From Nitrosarchaeum sp. (GTDB lineage Archaea > Thermoproteota > Nitrososphaeria > Nitrososphaerales > Nitrosopumilaceae): a stretch of DNA of 64,000 bases. A program made the translations under genes and the position numbers. The stretch lies in assembly GCA_023265135.1 (NCBI GenBank), contig JAHFUM010000003.1, positions 117,335 to 181,334 of the forward strand, written 5' to 3'. The notes beneath the pieces are model-generated. The model ran no database searches, was not told the origin of the DNA, and was given only the letters and a program-made list of their open reading frames with translations. Below are positions 16,391 to 25,599 of this stretch, piece by piece. Numbering within the stretch: position 1 is the first letter of the stretch; every line of letters begins with the position of its first letter.

Positions 16391-16753
16391 CTAGTTTTGG
16401 TTTTTGTAGTAGAGTTTGATAACCTCATCAACTATTACGTCTGTGTCTATATCTTTTTGAGTGCTTACAAGAAGTAAATGGTCATCTCCAAGATAAAAGG
16501 AAAAACGCTTTACCAAATCATATTCAGCTAGAGTGTATTTTGTTTTGCCAAGCCATTTTGACATTTCTTTTCGTGCTTTCCAATCAATAATAGAAAGGGA
16601 TACCAATTCATTTTCCTTATGCGTTGAAAGCAAACTGGTCAAACCGGCACGCATGCCACCTCCAACACGAACACCCCATTCATCATAAACTGTAGCAAAT
16701 CTAATTTTAGGATTGGATTCTAAAATTTGTGAGCAAAAAGTTTCGTAATTCAA
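16391..16753 (-). CDS. Conserved thaumarchaeal protein, 120 aa
   Basis: A soluble alpha/beta protein, FATVYDEWGVRVGGGMR... followed by LGKTKYTLAEYDLV and DHLLLVST. It resembles the truncated protein at 1-258. The fold pattern (two strands, a glycine hairpin, helix, two strands) is reminiscent of roadblock/profilin-like sensors, but that is only a guess. Function unknown. Confidence 0.65.
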   Translation of the reverse strand: MNYETFCSQILESNPKIRFATVYDEWGVRVGGGMRAGLTSLLSTHKENELVSLSIIDWKARKEMSKWLGKTKYTLAEYDLVKRFSFYLGDDHLLLVSTQKDIDTDVIVDEVIKLYYKNQN

Positions 16754-16947
16754 TGATTATTCTTATCTTTCCTGATTATTAGAGTTTTATTTGTTTCAAT
16801 TATATTGTAGACCAAAAAATCACTCCAAGGAAAATGGAAATAAAATAATTTATTGTAACGTAAAGAATTAGGATTTTAATCAAGTAGGTGAATGATCAAG
16901 AATATTTTTCTTCCTATTAGTTTAGATTAACCAATACGATAAAATCT

Positions 16948-17568
16948 TTATTTCTTTTTGAATGATAATTCTTGTCCATTGCCAATAGAAATCGTAATTG
17001 ATTCAATATGTTGGATTCCTTTAATGTGATTTAGGTATTTTTTTATGTGTTTTTGGAATCGTCTAGGAAATATTATATTATCTGCAGCAATAATGCCACC
17101 TTTTTTCAACATGGGCAAACAGATATCAAAATAAGATGAATATTCTTCTTTATCTGCATCAATAAATATAAAATCAAAATGTTTATGAGGATTAGATTTT
17201 CTAAATTTACTTAGTTGAATTAAAACATCTTTTGCTATACCTTGTTTGATTTCGATTATATCAGATACTCCAGCTTTACTAAAGTTCTTTCTTGCAATCT
17301 CGATTTTTTTTTGGTTTTTTTCTATGGTAATGATCTTGGAATTCCTAGGAATTGCATCTGCAAACCACAAAGTGGAGTAACCAGTAGAAGTGCCAATTTC
17401 AAGTATATTTTTGGACTTGTGTATTTTTAGAAGAATGTTGTAAAAAATTCCGGTATCTTTAGTTATTGCAAGCATCCTATCATCATGATGAATTTTGCGG
17501 TAATTTTTTTGCTCGTAATCAGCTCTTTTTTCAAGAGAACGAAGAACGTGAGAGATTTTTTTATTCAT
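16948..17568 (-). CDS. O-methyltransferase, class I SAM-dependent
   Basis: A 206-residue protein of the catechol/caffeoyl-CoA O-methyltransferase family. SAM-binding motif I is ILEIGTSTGYSTLWFADAI (about 57-75), the acidic motif IITIEKN follows, and the metal-binding FIDADKEEY (about 130) and IIAADNIIF (about 155) motifs are intact. It probably methylates a hydroxylated small molecule using a divalent metal. It is in tandem with the cupin gene on the same strand, with 79 bases between. Confidence 0.85.
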   Translation of the reverse strand: MNKKISHVLRSLEKRADYEQKNYRKIHHDDRMLAITKDTGIFYNILLKIHKSKNILEIGTSTGYSTLWFADAIPRNSKIITIEKNQKKIEIARKNFSKAGVSDIIEIKQGIAKDVLIQLSKFRKSNPHKHFDFIFIDADKEEYSSYFDICLPMLKKGGIIAADNIIFPRRFQKHIKKYLNHIKGIQHIESITISIGNGQELSFKKK

Positions 17569-17647
17569 TAAATGTATTGTAAAAGTCTTGAATTTAACTA
17601 ATAATCGATATTTTATTCATTTTACCCAATAGATCTTAAAGATAAAA

Positions 17648-18043
17648 CTATGATGTGCCGTATTTATTAGACATGATCAAACAAACAAAGAACCCTTTTC
17701 CAGAAATTACTTCAGCTCTGTGTTTTACACCTTTTGGAATGAATACAGTCACAGGTGAACTTACTTTATAGATTTCATCATCAAGCTGAATTTCATAAAC
17801 AAGTTTATCATTTTCTGAAAGAATTATGTTAATTTCATCTGTATCATGTTTATGTAATACACTATATTTTGATATTTTTTTGTCAACTGTATCAACAAAA
17901 TGAACAGCAGCGTGAATATTTGATTCAGGCATGGTTTTTTTATTTAGCATTAAAATTCGTTTAATTGGCGCTTTTTTATGAAATGGAACTTTGGAGAGAG
18001 GTTCACGTATTCCTTTTGTAATGTATTTTTTATATTTCTGCAC
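17648..18043 (-). CDS. Cupin-domain protein, 131 aa
   Basis: A single cupin barrel. Motif 1 is HKHDTDEINIILSEND, with metal ligands His, His and Glu, and motif 2 is FIPKGVKHRAEVISGKG with the final His. A basic N-terminal extension of about 30 residues precedes it. The start is GTG, probably leaderless, with TTTTATACT about 23 bases upstream. It could be a dioxygenase, isomerase or binding protein; the neighbouring O-methyltransferase suggests small-molecule metabolism. Confidence 0.78.
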   Translation of the reverse strand: MQKYKKYITKGIREPLSKVPFHKKAPIKRILMLNKKTMPESNIHAAVHFVDTVDKKISKYSVLHKHDTDEINIILSENDKLVYEIQLDDEIYKVSSPVTVFIPKGVKHRAEVISGKGFFVCLIMSNKYGTS

Positions 18044-18076
18044 ATTATGAATTGATAATTTTTAGTATAAAACAAG

Positions 18077-18823
18077 TTGGATTACAAATTTTCATATAAA
18101 CAACAAGTGATAATAAAAAGCATGCAACAAGATAGGACTTCGGAATGGTTTGTACCAAAGATCGGTCCAAGAAACTTTAGAATTGGCATAGGGATGTTAT
18201 TTCTGCCCTATACTTCAATTGTAACATGTTTTGCTATTTGGGGCTCACTTGGAGGCACATTTGTTCTAGATAGACTTGTTGCAATCGGGGTAATCTATTT
18301 TCTTGCAGTCGGTGTCTCAGCTCATTGTCTTGATGCAGTGGGGGGAAAATCAAAACCATGGGGAACATTACCAAAAAGAAAGATCATATCTGTAGCAATA
18401 TTTTCGCTAGGAATTACTTTTGCAATTGGTCTGTATTACGTGTTTTTGGATTCACCGGTATTGTTTCCAATAGGTATTGCTGAAGGGTTTTTTCTGTTTG
18501 CATATAATCTAGAACTTTTTGGAGGAAGATTTCACAACAACATATCGACAATTGTTTCATGGGGAATTTTACCAGTGTTTGCAGGTTCTGCAATTCAAAC
18601 AAATTCAATTTCAATTGAGACAGTAGTTTTAAGCGTTGTCTCTGCTTTGATGACTTATTTCCTAATTACAACATCAAGAAAATACAAGGAGCTAAAAAGA
18701 AATGAAATAGATTTAGCCAAGATCAAAAGTAAAGAAACCATTCTAAAAATAATCACTTTGGCTGTAATAATAGGGACATTTTCATTTTTCATATTACGGA
18801 TTATCCAATATCCTTTAAACTAG
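18077..18823 (+). CDS. Integral membrane protein, about 7 helices
   Basis: A 248-residue protein with hydrophobic segments from about residue 35 to the end. Between helices 2 and 3 it has a conserved-looking cytosolic loop, SAHCLDAVGGKSKPWG. The Asp-containing loop is vaguely like polyprenyl transferases but lacks their two Asp motifs. Start: TTG at 18077 or, more conservatively, ATG at 18122 (MQQDRTSEWF). It shares a 33-base divergent promoter region with the cupin gene. Function unknown. Confidence 0.65.
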   Translation: MDYKFSYKQQVIIKSMQQDRTSEWFVPKIGPRNFRIGIGMLFLPYTSIVTCFAIWGSLGGTFVLDRLVAIGVIYFLAVGVSAHCLDAVGGKSKPWGTLPKRKIISVAIFSLGITFAIGLYYVFLDSPVLFPIGIAEGFFLFAYNLELFGGRFHNNISTIVSWGILPVFAGSAIQTNSISIETVVLSVVSALMTYFLITTSRKYKELKRNEIDLAKIKSKETILKIITLAVIIGTFSFFILRIIQYPLN

Positions 18824-19047
18824 AATAACACATGAACCCAATATGAAAGGGTCGAAGAGTAATAGAATTCAGTATTAGACGATTAATTTGATAGAGAGAA
18901 TATTTGAGATTATCTTGATTACAAATTTTATTGATGAGTAGATTCTCTTTGCCAAATTACTGTGAATACTTTTGAAAAATCATTGACAATAATTTAGAAT
19001 ATTTCCAAAAAATTTACGGAGTATTGATTTTGCAGAAATAGATAATT

Positions 19048-19926
19048 TTAAAGACCTTTAAGAGATTCTATTATTTCCAGTTTATTCAGAATTACTGCGT
19101 CGGGATAACAATTAAGGTGGTGCCCATTACTGATTTTGACATATTCCCAATTTTCACATTTTTGATCATATTCAAATTTATGAAAGTCTTCTTCAATTTT
19201 ATACCCAAAGGCGTTATCAATTCCTTGATAAGAATGTCCTTTAATGAGTTTGACAGTATTGGCATTATAGTCAGCAGTCACTTCGGCATATAATGCGTTT
19301 GGGAACATAAAAACAACATTTGGATGCTGAGATATTGCATCAAATTCATTTTTTGTAACATATTCACTGTGTAATACGATTACTTTGTCATAGTTTTTCA
19401 GAATATTTGGATTCTTGTCTACATCAATATCAGTTAGAAATTCATAACCTAAGTTGTAAAGAATCTGCGCAGTCATTCCACTAGAGGTGTAAATTAATTG
19501 AGGATTTTCAAAATTAATAGTTAAGCACTTTACATCGCATTCTTTTCTATAAAATGTATAAAATCCAGGCTCTTTGTATGCTGCAGATGTAAATATAGGA
19601 TATATGACCACAGATTTTTCATTATCCTTGGGTTTTAGCCTTTCATAGATGGTAGAATTTTTTTGTATATCGAATTTGATTCCATTTAGTGGTGCTGGTT
19701 GTTTTTCTTGAATTCTTTTTGCATCTTCTTGAGTAATATAGATAGATACATCATTTTCTGAATTTACTTTTACAGTATGATCTTTATAATATGTGTCAAC
19801 AATTTTTTTCATTGTGAGAGTATTTGTAACATCGTTTGATGAGATAAAATTCATTGTAAATGTTAACGAAATTATAACTATGAGTATGACAGAACATGCA
19901 ATAACTCCAGTAACTTTCCTATTCAC
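19048..19926 (-). CDS. Membrane-anchored or exported protein of unknown function
   Basis: A 292-residue protein with one N-terminal membrane helix (about 8-28), the rest probably outside the cell. Notable points are a Cys pair in KECDVKC (about 128-134), VIVLHSEYVTKNEFDAISQHPNVVF as a Rossmann-like strand-helix stretch, and another Cys pair near the end. The disulfide-type pairs fit an extracellular domain. No family is recognised. Confidence 0.6.
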   Translation of the reverse strand: MNRKVTGVIACSVILIVIISLTFTMNFISSNDVTNTLTMKKIVDTYYKDHTVKVNSENDVSIYITQEDAKRIQEKQPAPLNGIKFDIQKNSTIYERLKPKDNEKSVVIYPIFTSAAYKEPGFYTFYRKECDVKCLTINFENPQLIYTSSGMTAQILYNLGYEFLTDIDVDKNPNILKNYDKVIVLHSEYVTKNEFDAISQHPNVVFMFPNALYAEVTADYNANTVKLIKGHSYQGIDNAFGYKIEEDFHKFEYDQKCENWEYVKISNGHHLNCYPDAVILNKLEIIESLKGL

Positions 19927-20127
19927 TATTTTTTCTTATTTTTGACAAACTTAAAGATTGCCTACAAAAATCCTAGTTTTGAATTGGTAAAAAAATTATT
20001 GTCAAGTTTCATTCCCCATAATGCGATTTCATTATGATAATGATAAGTAGCTTTTCAAGATTCAAGCGATTGAGCCATCTTGTTTTATGTATAAACTGTG
20101 AATAAAAATAGAATGATTACAAACGTC

Positions 20128-20538
20128 CTAACTTTTGATTCTCATGATTTTGGTGCGGTCCATTACTTTCCAATATTCAACATTTTGTCCATTCTCAATT
20201 TTTCCATTTATTTCATCATCAACTAAAGTGACATCGATAGTCTCAAAAGTTTCTGAATCCATAATTTGGATAGTTTCACCAATAATAGAGATAATCTGAC
20301 CAGTTCTCTTGTCAATTAGTGGAATGTGCACTTGCATGCTAACAGGTCCTACGTGGGGTCTTTTTTGGCCATCAAACACACCTACTCCCACAATTCTAGC
20401 TTTTGCTGCACCGTGTTTTCCTGGTTTAGATGTATCATATTCTGCAATTCTACAAGGTTCACCGTCAGGTTGATCTGACACAGGTAGTAGAATGTATGAA
20501 CCAATTTTTAATGAACCAAGGTCAGCTGGTTTACTCAT
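20128..20538 (-). CDS. eif5A: Translation initiation factor 5A
   Basis: A 136-residue aIF5A. The hypusination loop SKPGKHGAAK is intact, with Lys 41 as the residue modified by deoxyhypusine synthase. The SH3-like domain (about 1-70) and the OB domain (about 71-136) are complete. It relieves ribosome stalling, for example at proline runs. It follows the 202-residue unknown gene at 34 bases on the same strand. It may be co-transcribed. Confidence 0.95.
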   Translation of the reverse strand: MSKPADLGSLKIGSYILLPVSDQPDGEPCRIAEYDTSKPGKHGAAKARIVGVGVFDGQKRPHVGPVSMQVHIPLIDKRTGQIISIIGETIQIMDSETFETIDVTLVDDEINGKIENGQNVEYWKVMDRTKIMRIKS

Positions 20539-20572
20539 GATGAAGCAGGTTTTTGTCGAATATTTAACTTTT

Positions 20573-21181
20573 TTACTTTAGTTTTTCCAGAATTGAAAGA
20601 CTCAACAAATTAGTCATTGTCAATCCTTTTCGATTTACATCTCGTTTGGTTTGTTCACAGTACTTCTTTACACTTTGATGACCCTTTTCACTTGCAACCT
20701 CAATTATTACAATATTTTCAGAGTAAGGAAAAGTGAATTTTGATGGCAAGGTACAAAATGTCGCCATATTTCCAATCCCTCCAATTCCGATTTTATCTCT
20801 TTTTAATAAGATGTTTGCAACATTCTTCAAGTCTTCATATTCTCCAAATTCCAAATAATACACAGTAACAAAATTTATTGCACCATCTATGTCTCTTTGA
20901 AATAGTTCGTCGGTAACATTGAAAATGAAAGATGTTTTTTCTTGGTTGTGCTTGTTCATGTCATCTTTAATGTGTTGACTATCATTGAATTTTCCCAAGA
21001 GATAATGATTAGTTGAGTCAGAAAAGTAGGGTTTACTTTCATCAGAAAATGTTCCAGTTACAAAATATAATGCCTCAATATTGTTTGATGACATCCAAGA
21101 TTCTTTTAATGCGACAGATTCATGATTATGGAGATATGGTGCACATACATAACCAGAATAAGATAATTGCTGCTCAGACAC
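20573..21181 (-). CDS. Conserved protein of unknown function, 202 aa
   Basis: A soluble alpha/beta protein. Recognisable only by composition: an N-terminal YVCAPYLHNHESVALK stretch, the glycine-rich loop IGIGGIGNMATFCTLP (about 132-147) and a final helix. The glycine loop could bind a ligand, but no family is identified. It lies just upstream of aIF5A on the same strand. Confidence 0.6.
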   Translation of the reverse strand: MSEQQLSYSGYVCAPYLHNHESVALKESWMSSNNIEALYFVTGTFSDESKPYFSDSTNHYLLGKFNDSQHIKDDMNKHNQEKTSFIFNVTDELFQRDIDGAINFVTVYYLEFGEYEDLKNVANILLKRDKIGIGGIGNMATFCTLPSKFTFPYSENIVIIEVASEKGHQSVKKYCEQTKRDVNRKGLTMTNLLSLSILEKLK

Positions 21182-21260
21182 TTGATTTCATTTCTTGAAG
21201 ATGATATTTATGTTTATAGAAAGTAGGCATGATAATTTGATAAATAACCATCCTTCGATA

Positions 21261-21274
21261 GTTTTTTAATACTA
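21261..21274 (+). promoter_or_regulatory. TATA-like element of tRNA-Tyr
   Basis: GTTTTTTAATACTA lies 20-33 bases before the first base of the tRNA, the usual archaeal TATA position. Confidence 0.45.
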
Positions 21275-21293
21275 GAACGTGTGGCTTTTTTGT

Positions 21294-21420
21294 CCCAAGC
21301 TAGCTCAGCCTGGTAGAGCTTCCGGCTGTAGTTGTTGGCTTACGATGGCTGACCGAATAACAGCATATCAGGCATACAGAAACCGGGTTGTCGAAGGTTC
21401 AATTCCTTCGCTTGGGACCA
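21294..21420 (+). tRNA. tRNA-Tyr (GTA) with a 50-base intron
   Basis: Acceptor stem CCCAAGC (21294-21300) pairs with GCTTGGG (21410-21416), giving the C1-G72 pair of archaeal tRNA-Tyr. D stem GCTC/GAGC, anticodon stem TCCGG/CCGGG, anticodon GTA at 21328-21330, T arm GAAGG-TTCAATT-CCTTC. Discriminator A and encoded CCA at 21418-21420. The intron is 21332-21381, at the canonical 37/38 position. Exon bases 21326-21329 (CTGT) pair with intron bases 21376-21379 (ACAG), and AAA (21380-21382) forms the 3' bulge: a bulge-helix-bulge splice site. A T-run follows the gene at 21424-21429. Confidence 0.93.
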
Positions 21421-21510
21421 CAGTTTTTTCGAATTATTAAAAATAATAAAAAAATAGACTAATTTAAGAAAACAATGTTGAACTCTTAAATTAATAAAAA
21501 TATCTATTGT

Positions 21511-21702
21511 CTATGCTGTTTTTTTGACTTTTTGAGCAGCTGGTCCTTTTTGACCTTCGCCGACTACAAACTCGACTTTATCGCCTTCATTGATGAATCC
21601 ATCAACATCTGATTTGTGAACGAATAGATCGTCACCAGATTCTCTTTCGATAAAACCAAAGCCTTTTGTGCGGTTGAACCACTTTACGGTGCCTTGTTCC
21701 AT
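21511..21702 (-). CDS. csp: Cold-shock domain protein (CspA family)
   Basis: A 63-residue single cold-shock domain with intact RNP1 (KGFGFIE, about residue 13) and RNP2 (DLFVHKS, about residue 25). It binds single-stranded nucleic acid and acts as an RNA chaperone. CspA proteins are rare in archaea and are usually explained by transfer from bacteria; here the base composition matches the neighbours, so any transfer is old. The gene is monocistronic, between tRNA-Tyr and aIF1A. Confidence 0.94.
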   Translation of the reverse strand: MEQGTVKWFNRTKGFGFIERESGDDLFVHKSDVDGFINEGDKVEFVVGEGQKGPAAQKVKKTA

Positions 21703-21805
21703 TTAATTATAATAGAAATTATTCCGTATATTAAGATAAGTTATCAAAATAGATCGAATACATGATAATTATGCACAACCCATCCATATTCCAGTTATAA
21801 TGAGT

Positions 21806-22117
21806 TTAGAAGTCTTTTGGAATGTGGTTATTGTCTTTTAACCATTCAACTTGGGGTAAAGTGAATCTCCAAACAATATCACCTCGTTCATCCTGTTTAA
21901 AATCCCAAGGTGCGATTATGACTATATCGTTATCACGTATCCATACTCTACGCTTTAATTTTCCCCTGATTCTGCCTCGACGAGTAAGACCATCAGTGCA
22001 TTTTATCATGACATTTTCCCCTCCAAGCATTTTAAGCACTCTGCCAAAAAGCTCACCCTCTTCGGGTAAACGCATTTCTTTTAAATCACTTTCATTTTTA
22101 ACTTGACGCTTACCCAT
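21806..22117 (-). CDS. eif1A: Translation initiation factor 1A
   Basis: A 103-residue OB-fold factor that occupies the ribosomal A site during initiation. The start MGKRQVKNE is chosen because a TATA box (AATTTATA, minus strand, 22141-22148) is about 27 bases upstream, giving a leaderless mRNA. In-frame ATGs at 22126 and 22141 would add up to 8 residues but would lie at or inside the promoter. Body motifs GELFGRVLKMLGGENVMIKC and GRIRGKLKRRVWIR are typical. Confidence 0.94.
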   Translation of the reverse strand: MGKRQVKNESDLKEMRLPEEGELFGRVLKMLGGENVMIKCTDGLTRRGRIRGKLKRRVWIRDNDIVIIAPWDFKQDERGDIVWRFTLPQVEWLKDNNHIPKDF

Positions 22118-22140
22118 AGCATACATAACAATTATGAGCA

Positions 22141-22148
22141 TATAAATT
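22141..22148 (-). promoter_or_regulatory. TATA box of aIF1A
   Basis: AATTTATA on the minus strand, about 25-30 bases before the ATG at 22117. It decides the start-codon choice for this gene. Confidence 0.5.
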
Positions 22149-22387
22149 GACTAAATTCTATTGTTACCCATTTTTCTTGGAAAAATGAAAGTAACTTTAT
22201 CATACTTTCATCTTAAAAAATACTGTGCAGTTAATTTTTCTATCATCATAGGATTGCTATAAAAAAGAATTTAGAATTCTAGTATTTCAAGCATTAACTA
22301 TTTTGAAATAGTGAAATAAAGAAATTATAATTTTCATAAAAATTGATATTTCCAATAAGTTTTATTTGTAGATAGCAAATCTAGTTT

Positions 22388-22951
22388 GTGGAATTTAGAT
22401 GTGTTCAAGACTGTTCTCAGTGTTGCATTGAAAGAGAATACTATCCAACTAAAAAATTCGGAAAAATTGGAGTTTTGATACTACCTGAAGAAAAAGAAAG
22501 AATACAACATCTAGCAAAAATAAATGGATTAAAAATAACAGTTTTACCAAGGATCGGAATATCAGAAGAAAATAAGTCTAGCCCAACAAAAATATTAGCA
22601 TTTCAATTAATGGGAATTGAGCAAAATGGAAATACATGTCCCTTTTTAGATACAGAAACAGAATCTAGATCACCTCATGGTGGATTTCCGTGTAAAATAT
22701 ACAATGAGCGACCTCTTGCATGTATGACTTATCCATTAATAGAATCAAATCCAATAATACTTGATCAAAAATGTAAGTTTTGTAAAGAACATAGAACTGC
22801 TGATAAAAATTTAAATTCTGAAATAGAATCACTGTTGAAAATTAAAACAAAAATGACTACAAATGCTCCTTTCATATGGAGATATGCTACTGGAGTTGGA
22901 GATGAATCAGATAAAAACCAAATAGAAACAGGTTGGATTTTAGAAGAATAA
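22388..22951 (+). CDS. YkgJ-family cysteine-cluster protein
   Basis: A 187-residue protein with GTG start. N-terminal C-x3-C-x2-CC (CVQDCSQCC) and later CPFL, FPCKIYNERPLACMTYP and CKFC match the YkgJ (UPF0153) pattern of about eight cysteines, proposed to bind zinc or an iron-sulfur cluster. Biochemical role not established. It is monocistronic and leaderless-like, with a TTTTATTTG element about 20-28 bases before the start. Confidence 0.82.
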   Translation: MEFRCVQDCSQCCIEREYYPTKKFGKIGVLILPEEKERIQHLAKINGLKITVLPRIGISEENKSSPTKILAFQLMGIEQNGNTCPFLDTETESRSPHGGFPCKIYNERPLACMTYPLIESNPIILDQKCKFCKEHRTADKNLNSEIESLLKIKTKMTTNAPFIWRYATGVGDESDKNQIETGWILEE

Positions 22952-23080
22952 TTAAAAAAGAACAATATTTTTTGACCCCTCCAAGAGTATATTCATAGGG
23001 TAAATTATGATTCGCTCATCATAATTTGTAAATTCAACCCACTTTAATCATATCAGAATTTTCTTAAATTTTATATCAAT

Positions 23081-24133
23081 CTAAGGATTAATTACAGCAC
23101 GACCAACAATTTTTCGTGCTTTAAGATCCTCTAAAGCAGAGTTAGCAGCATCAAGAGAATATCTCTTTGAGATCATGGGATTAATGGATCCTTTTCTTGC
23201 AAGATCTAATAATTCAATCATGTCATTATAATTTCCAGTATATGCACCTTGAATAGTAATTGATTTGAGAGGAATTGTAACAAGAGACAACTCCATCGAA
23301 CCACCAAACAGACCAACTAAGACAAGATTGCCTCTCTTTCTTAGAACTTCTAATCCCATTTTTGCAGTAGGTGGAGCATTAACAAAATCTACAACACTGT
23401 CAGCCCCTTTACCATTACAAACAGAAATTATTTTTTGGGGTGTTTCAGGATCTTTTGAGTTCATTACAAAATCAGCCCCCATTTCTTTTGCGATTTCCAA
23501 TTTTTGATCATCTAAATCTACACAGATAATTTTTGATTTGGTGATGGATTTTGCAATTTGCACACCCATTAACCCTAATCCACCAGCACCTATTATTACA
23601 AGAAATTCGGGAGTATTTTGATTTGATTTTTTAATTGCTGTATAAGCTGTTAACCCAGAACAAGCCAATGAAGTTGCAGATTCAGGATCAACGCCATTTA
23701 ATTTTGCCAAATATTTGAAATGTGGGACAAGTGAGTAATCTGAATAACCCCCATCCTGAAAAACACCGAGTGATTTTGGAGTATCACATAAATTTTCATT
23801 ACCAACTTTACATGCAGGACATTCACCACATCCAATCCAAGGATAAACTAAAACTTGATCATCTTTTGAAAAACCCTTAACATTATCTCCAAATGCTTCA
23901 ATAGTACCAACAATTTCATGCCCAGGAGTAACAGGATATTTGACACCTCTATCAGTAACTTTCATGAATTTACCATCACCCAAATCATATCCACCCTCCC
24001 AAAGGTGCAAATCACTATGACATACACCGACTGCTTTGACTTTAACTAAAACTTGATTATCTTTAGGATGAGGAGTTTCCATTTCAACAATTTTCAATGG
24101 TTCGTTAGGACCTGTGATCCTAGCAGATTTCAT
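23081..24133 (-). CDS. Zinc-dependent alcohol dehydrogenase
   Basis: A 350-residue medium-chain dehydrogenase. Catalytic zinc ligands are in GVCHSDLHLW and PGHEIVG. The four-Cys structural zinc lobe is CGECPACKVGNENLC. The Rossmann motif is GAGGLGLMGVQIAK, and the acidic residue of CVDLDD suggests NAD. Start ATG at 24133 (MKSARITG) is preferred over 24157 because a TATA-like CTTATATTG lies about 25 bases upstream. Substrate unknown. Divergent from scpA. Confidence 0.9.
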   Translation of the reverse strand: MKSARITGPNEPLKIVEMETPHPKDNQVLVKVKAVGVCHSDLHLWEGGYDLGDGKFMKVTDRGVKYPVTPGHEIVGTIEAFGDNVKGFSKDDQVLVYPWIGCGECPACKVGNENLCDTPKSLGVFQDGGYSDYSLVPHFKYLAKLNGVDPESATSLACSGLTAYTAIKKSNQNTPEFLVIIGAGGLGLMGVQIAKSITKSKIICVDLDDQKLEIAKEMGADFVMNSKDPETPQKIISVCNGKGADSVVDFVNAPPTAKMGLEVLRKRGNLVLVGLFGGSMELSLVTIPLKSITIQGAYTGNYNDMIELLDLARKGSINPMISKRYSLDAANSALEDLKARKIVGRAVINP

Positions 24134-24228
24134 AAATTGATAATTCTGTCTTAACAATATAAGAGTTGACAGAATATGAGAAAAAAATAGAGCCCTTAGA
24201 TATTATTGAATAAAAAACAAGATGATCT

Positions 24229-24903
24229 GTGAGTGAAGAACAAACTCCGGATAGTATTTCGCAAGCACCAGTAAATATTCTATTTAATCCTACTACAGTT
24301 GCCAAAAAAGATGTTTGGGATATTGATCTTATTCAAATTTTGAATTTATTAATAAAAATTCTTGAAAAAAGTGGAAAAAAAGATCTTAGAGTTGCAGGAA
24401 TGGCGGCACTATCATCTTCTTTGATTTACAGAATGAAGGTGGAAAGTATTTTTGCATTACAACGTGCAGCCATGGAAAAAAAGCCAATTAGACAAAGAAA
24501 TGATGTAGATATAGAATTAATAGACATTCCATACAGACATGAATCAACTTATCCTGTATCATTAGATGATTTGTTAGGATTGCTACAGAATTTAATTGGT
24601 ACAATAGCTAACCCACAATCTAGAAGAAACAAGATAGAGATAGAACCCATTGAAGCCCCTAATTTTCAAGAATATTTTATTTCACTTGAGAACATTATCG
24701 GGAAATATGAGGATTTAATCATTAGAAAAATTTCAAATACAGGATATGGAATGCTTCAAGACATTATAAAAGATCTTGATGAAATAGATTCAATTAGATG
24801 CTTTTTTGCAATATTATTTTTGGCAAGAGATGAAAAAGTTGAACTGGTACAAATAGACGAAGATATTAAAATTGTTTTGATAAAAGAGAAGTTAACAATC
24901 TGA
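24229..24903 (+). CDS. scpA: Segregation and condensation protein A (ScpA)
   Basis: A 224-residue kleisin that bridges the SMC ATPase dimer and loads it on DNA. Features are an N-terminal SMC-neck-binding region, DIDLIQILNLLIKIL, the block RVAGMAALSSSLIYRMKVE, and a C-terminal winged helix ending VELVQIDEDIKIVLIK. GTG start. Followed by scpB after 54 bases. Confidence 0.88.
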   Translation: MSEEQTPDSISQAPVNILFNPTTVAKKDVWDIDLIQILNLLIKILEKSGKKDLRVAGMAALSSSLIYRMKVESIFALQRAAMEKKPIRQRNDVDIELIDIPYRHESTYPVSLDDLLGLLQNLIGTIANPQSRRNKIEIEPIEAPNFQEYFISLENIIGKYEDLIIRKISNTGYGMLQDIIKDLDEIDSIRCFFAILFLARDEKVELVQIDEDIKIVLIKEKLTI

Positions 24904-24957
24904 TCAAAAATGAAGAAAGGGTTTCTTTAAGTAGATTTTATAGGAAAAGTAAAGTGA

Positions 24958-25530
24958 ATGACAAAAACGGATACAAACGATGAGCCAACTGCAAGAATTG
25001 AAGCAGCCCTGTACTCTGCTGGAAGACCATTGAAAATAGAAGAATTAATCAAAGCCTCAGGCACAGAATCACGAACAAAGACGTTTGAAATACTCAATGA
25101 TCTTATGAAAAAGACAAAGTCAGCATTCAAGGCACTTGAAGTTGTAACACTTCCAGATGGATCATATGTATTTCAATTAAAACCAGAATATAGTTCAACT
25201 ATCAAAAGATATGCATCAAAACCTATTCTTCCAAATGCAACTCTTAAAACATTATCATATATTGCATACATGCAACCAATTTCATCGAAACAACTTGTTG
25301 AAACAAGAGGTTCTGGGGCATACGAACATCTCAAAGAATTACGACAGTTAGATTTTATCACTCATCAAAATGTAGGTAGATTAAAAATTTATAATACAAC
25401 TGAAAAATTCCAAAAATATTTTGGAATACAGGGAGATGTAGAAAATCTTAAACAAAGACTGTTTTCCAAAGTAAGAAAAACAGCAAAGATGTCTGAATCA
25501 AATCCCGTGCCAGAAATAGTCAGTAACTAA
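24958..25530 (+). CDS. scpB: Segregation and condensation protein B (ScpB)
   Basis: A 190-residue protein with two winged helices: RIEAALYSAGRPLKIEEL (about 11-28), where the family's typical start is seen, and LKTLSYIAYMQPISSKQLVETRG (about 93-115) followed by LRQLDFITHQNVGR. It dimerises and binds ScpA in the SMC complex. The last 25 residues are a basic tail. It forms an operon with scpA; the ribosomal cluster follows after 69 bases. Confidence 0.9.
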   Translation: MTKTDTNDEPTARIEAALYSAGRPLKIEELIKASGTESRTKTFEILNDLMKKTKSAFKALEVVTLPDGSYVFQLKPEYSSTIKRYASKPILPNATLKTLSYIAYMQPISSKQLVETRGSGAYEHLKELRQLDFITHQNVGRLKIYNTTEKFQKYFGIQGDVENLKQRLFSKVRKTAKMSESNPVPEIVSN

Positions 25531-25599
25531 ACTAACTATTTTTAGTTTAAGCCTAACTTTTTGCGTTTTGTATAAATTAGAGTAATTAAAAGAATATTC

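Noticed and set aside
21470..21484. AAACAATGTTGAA, resembling the TTAACA-N-TGTTAA repeat
   Set aside because: Only part of each arm matches and it lies downstream of the cold-shock gene, not at a promoter.
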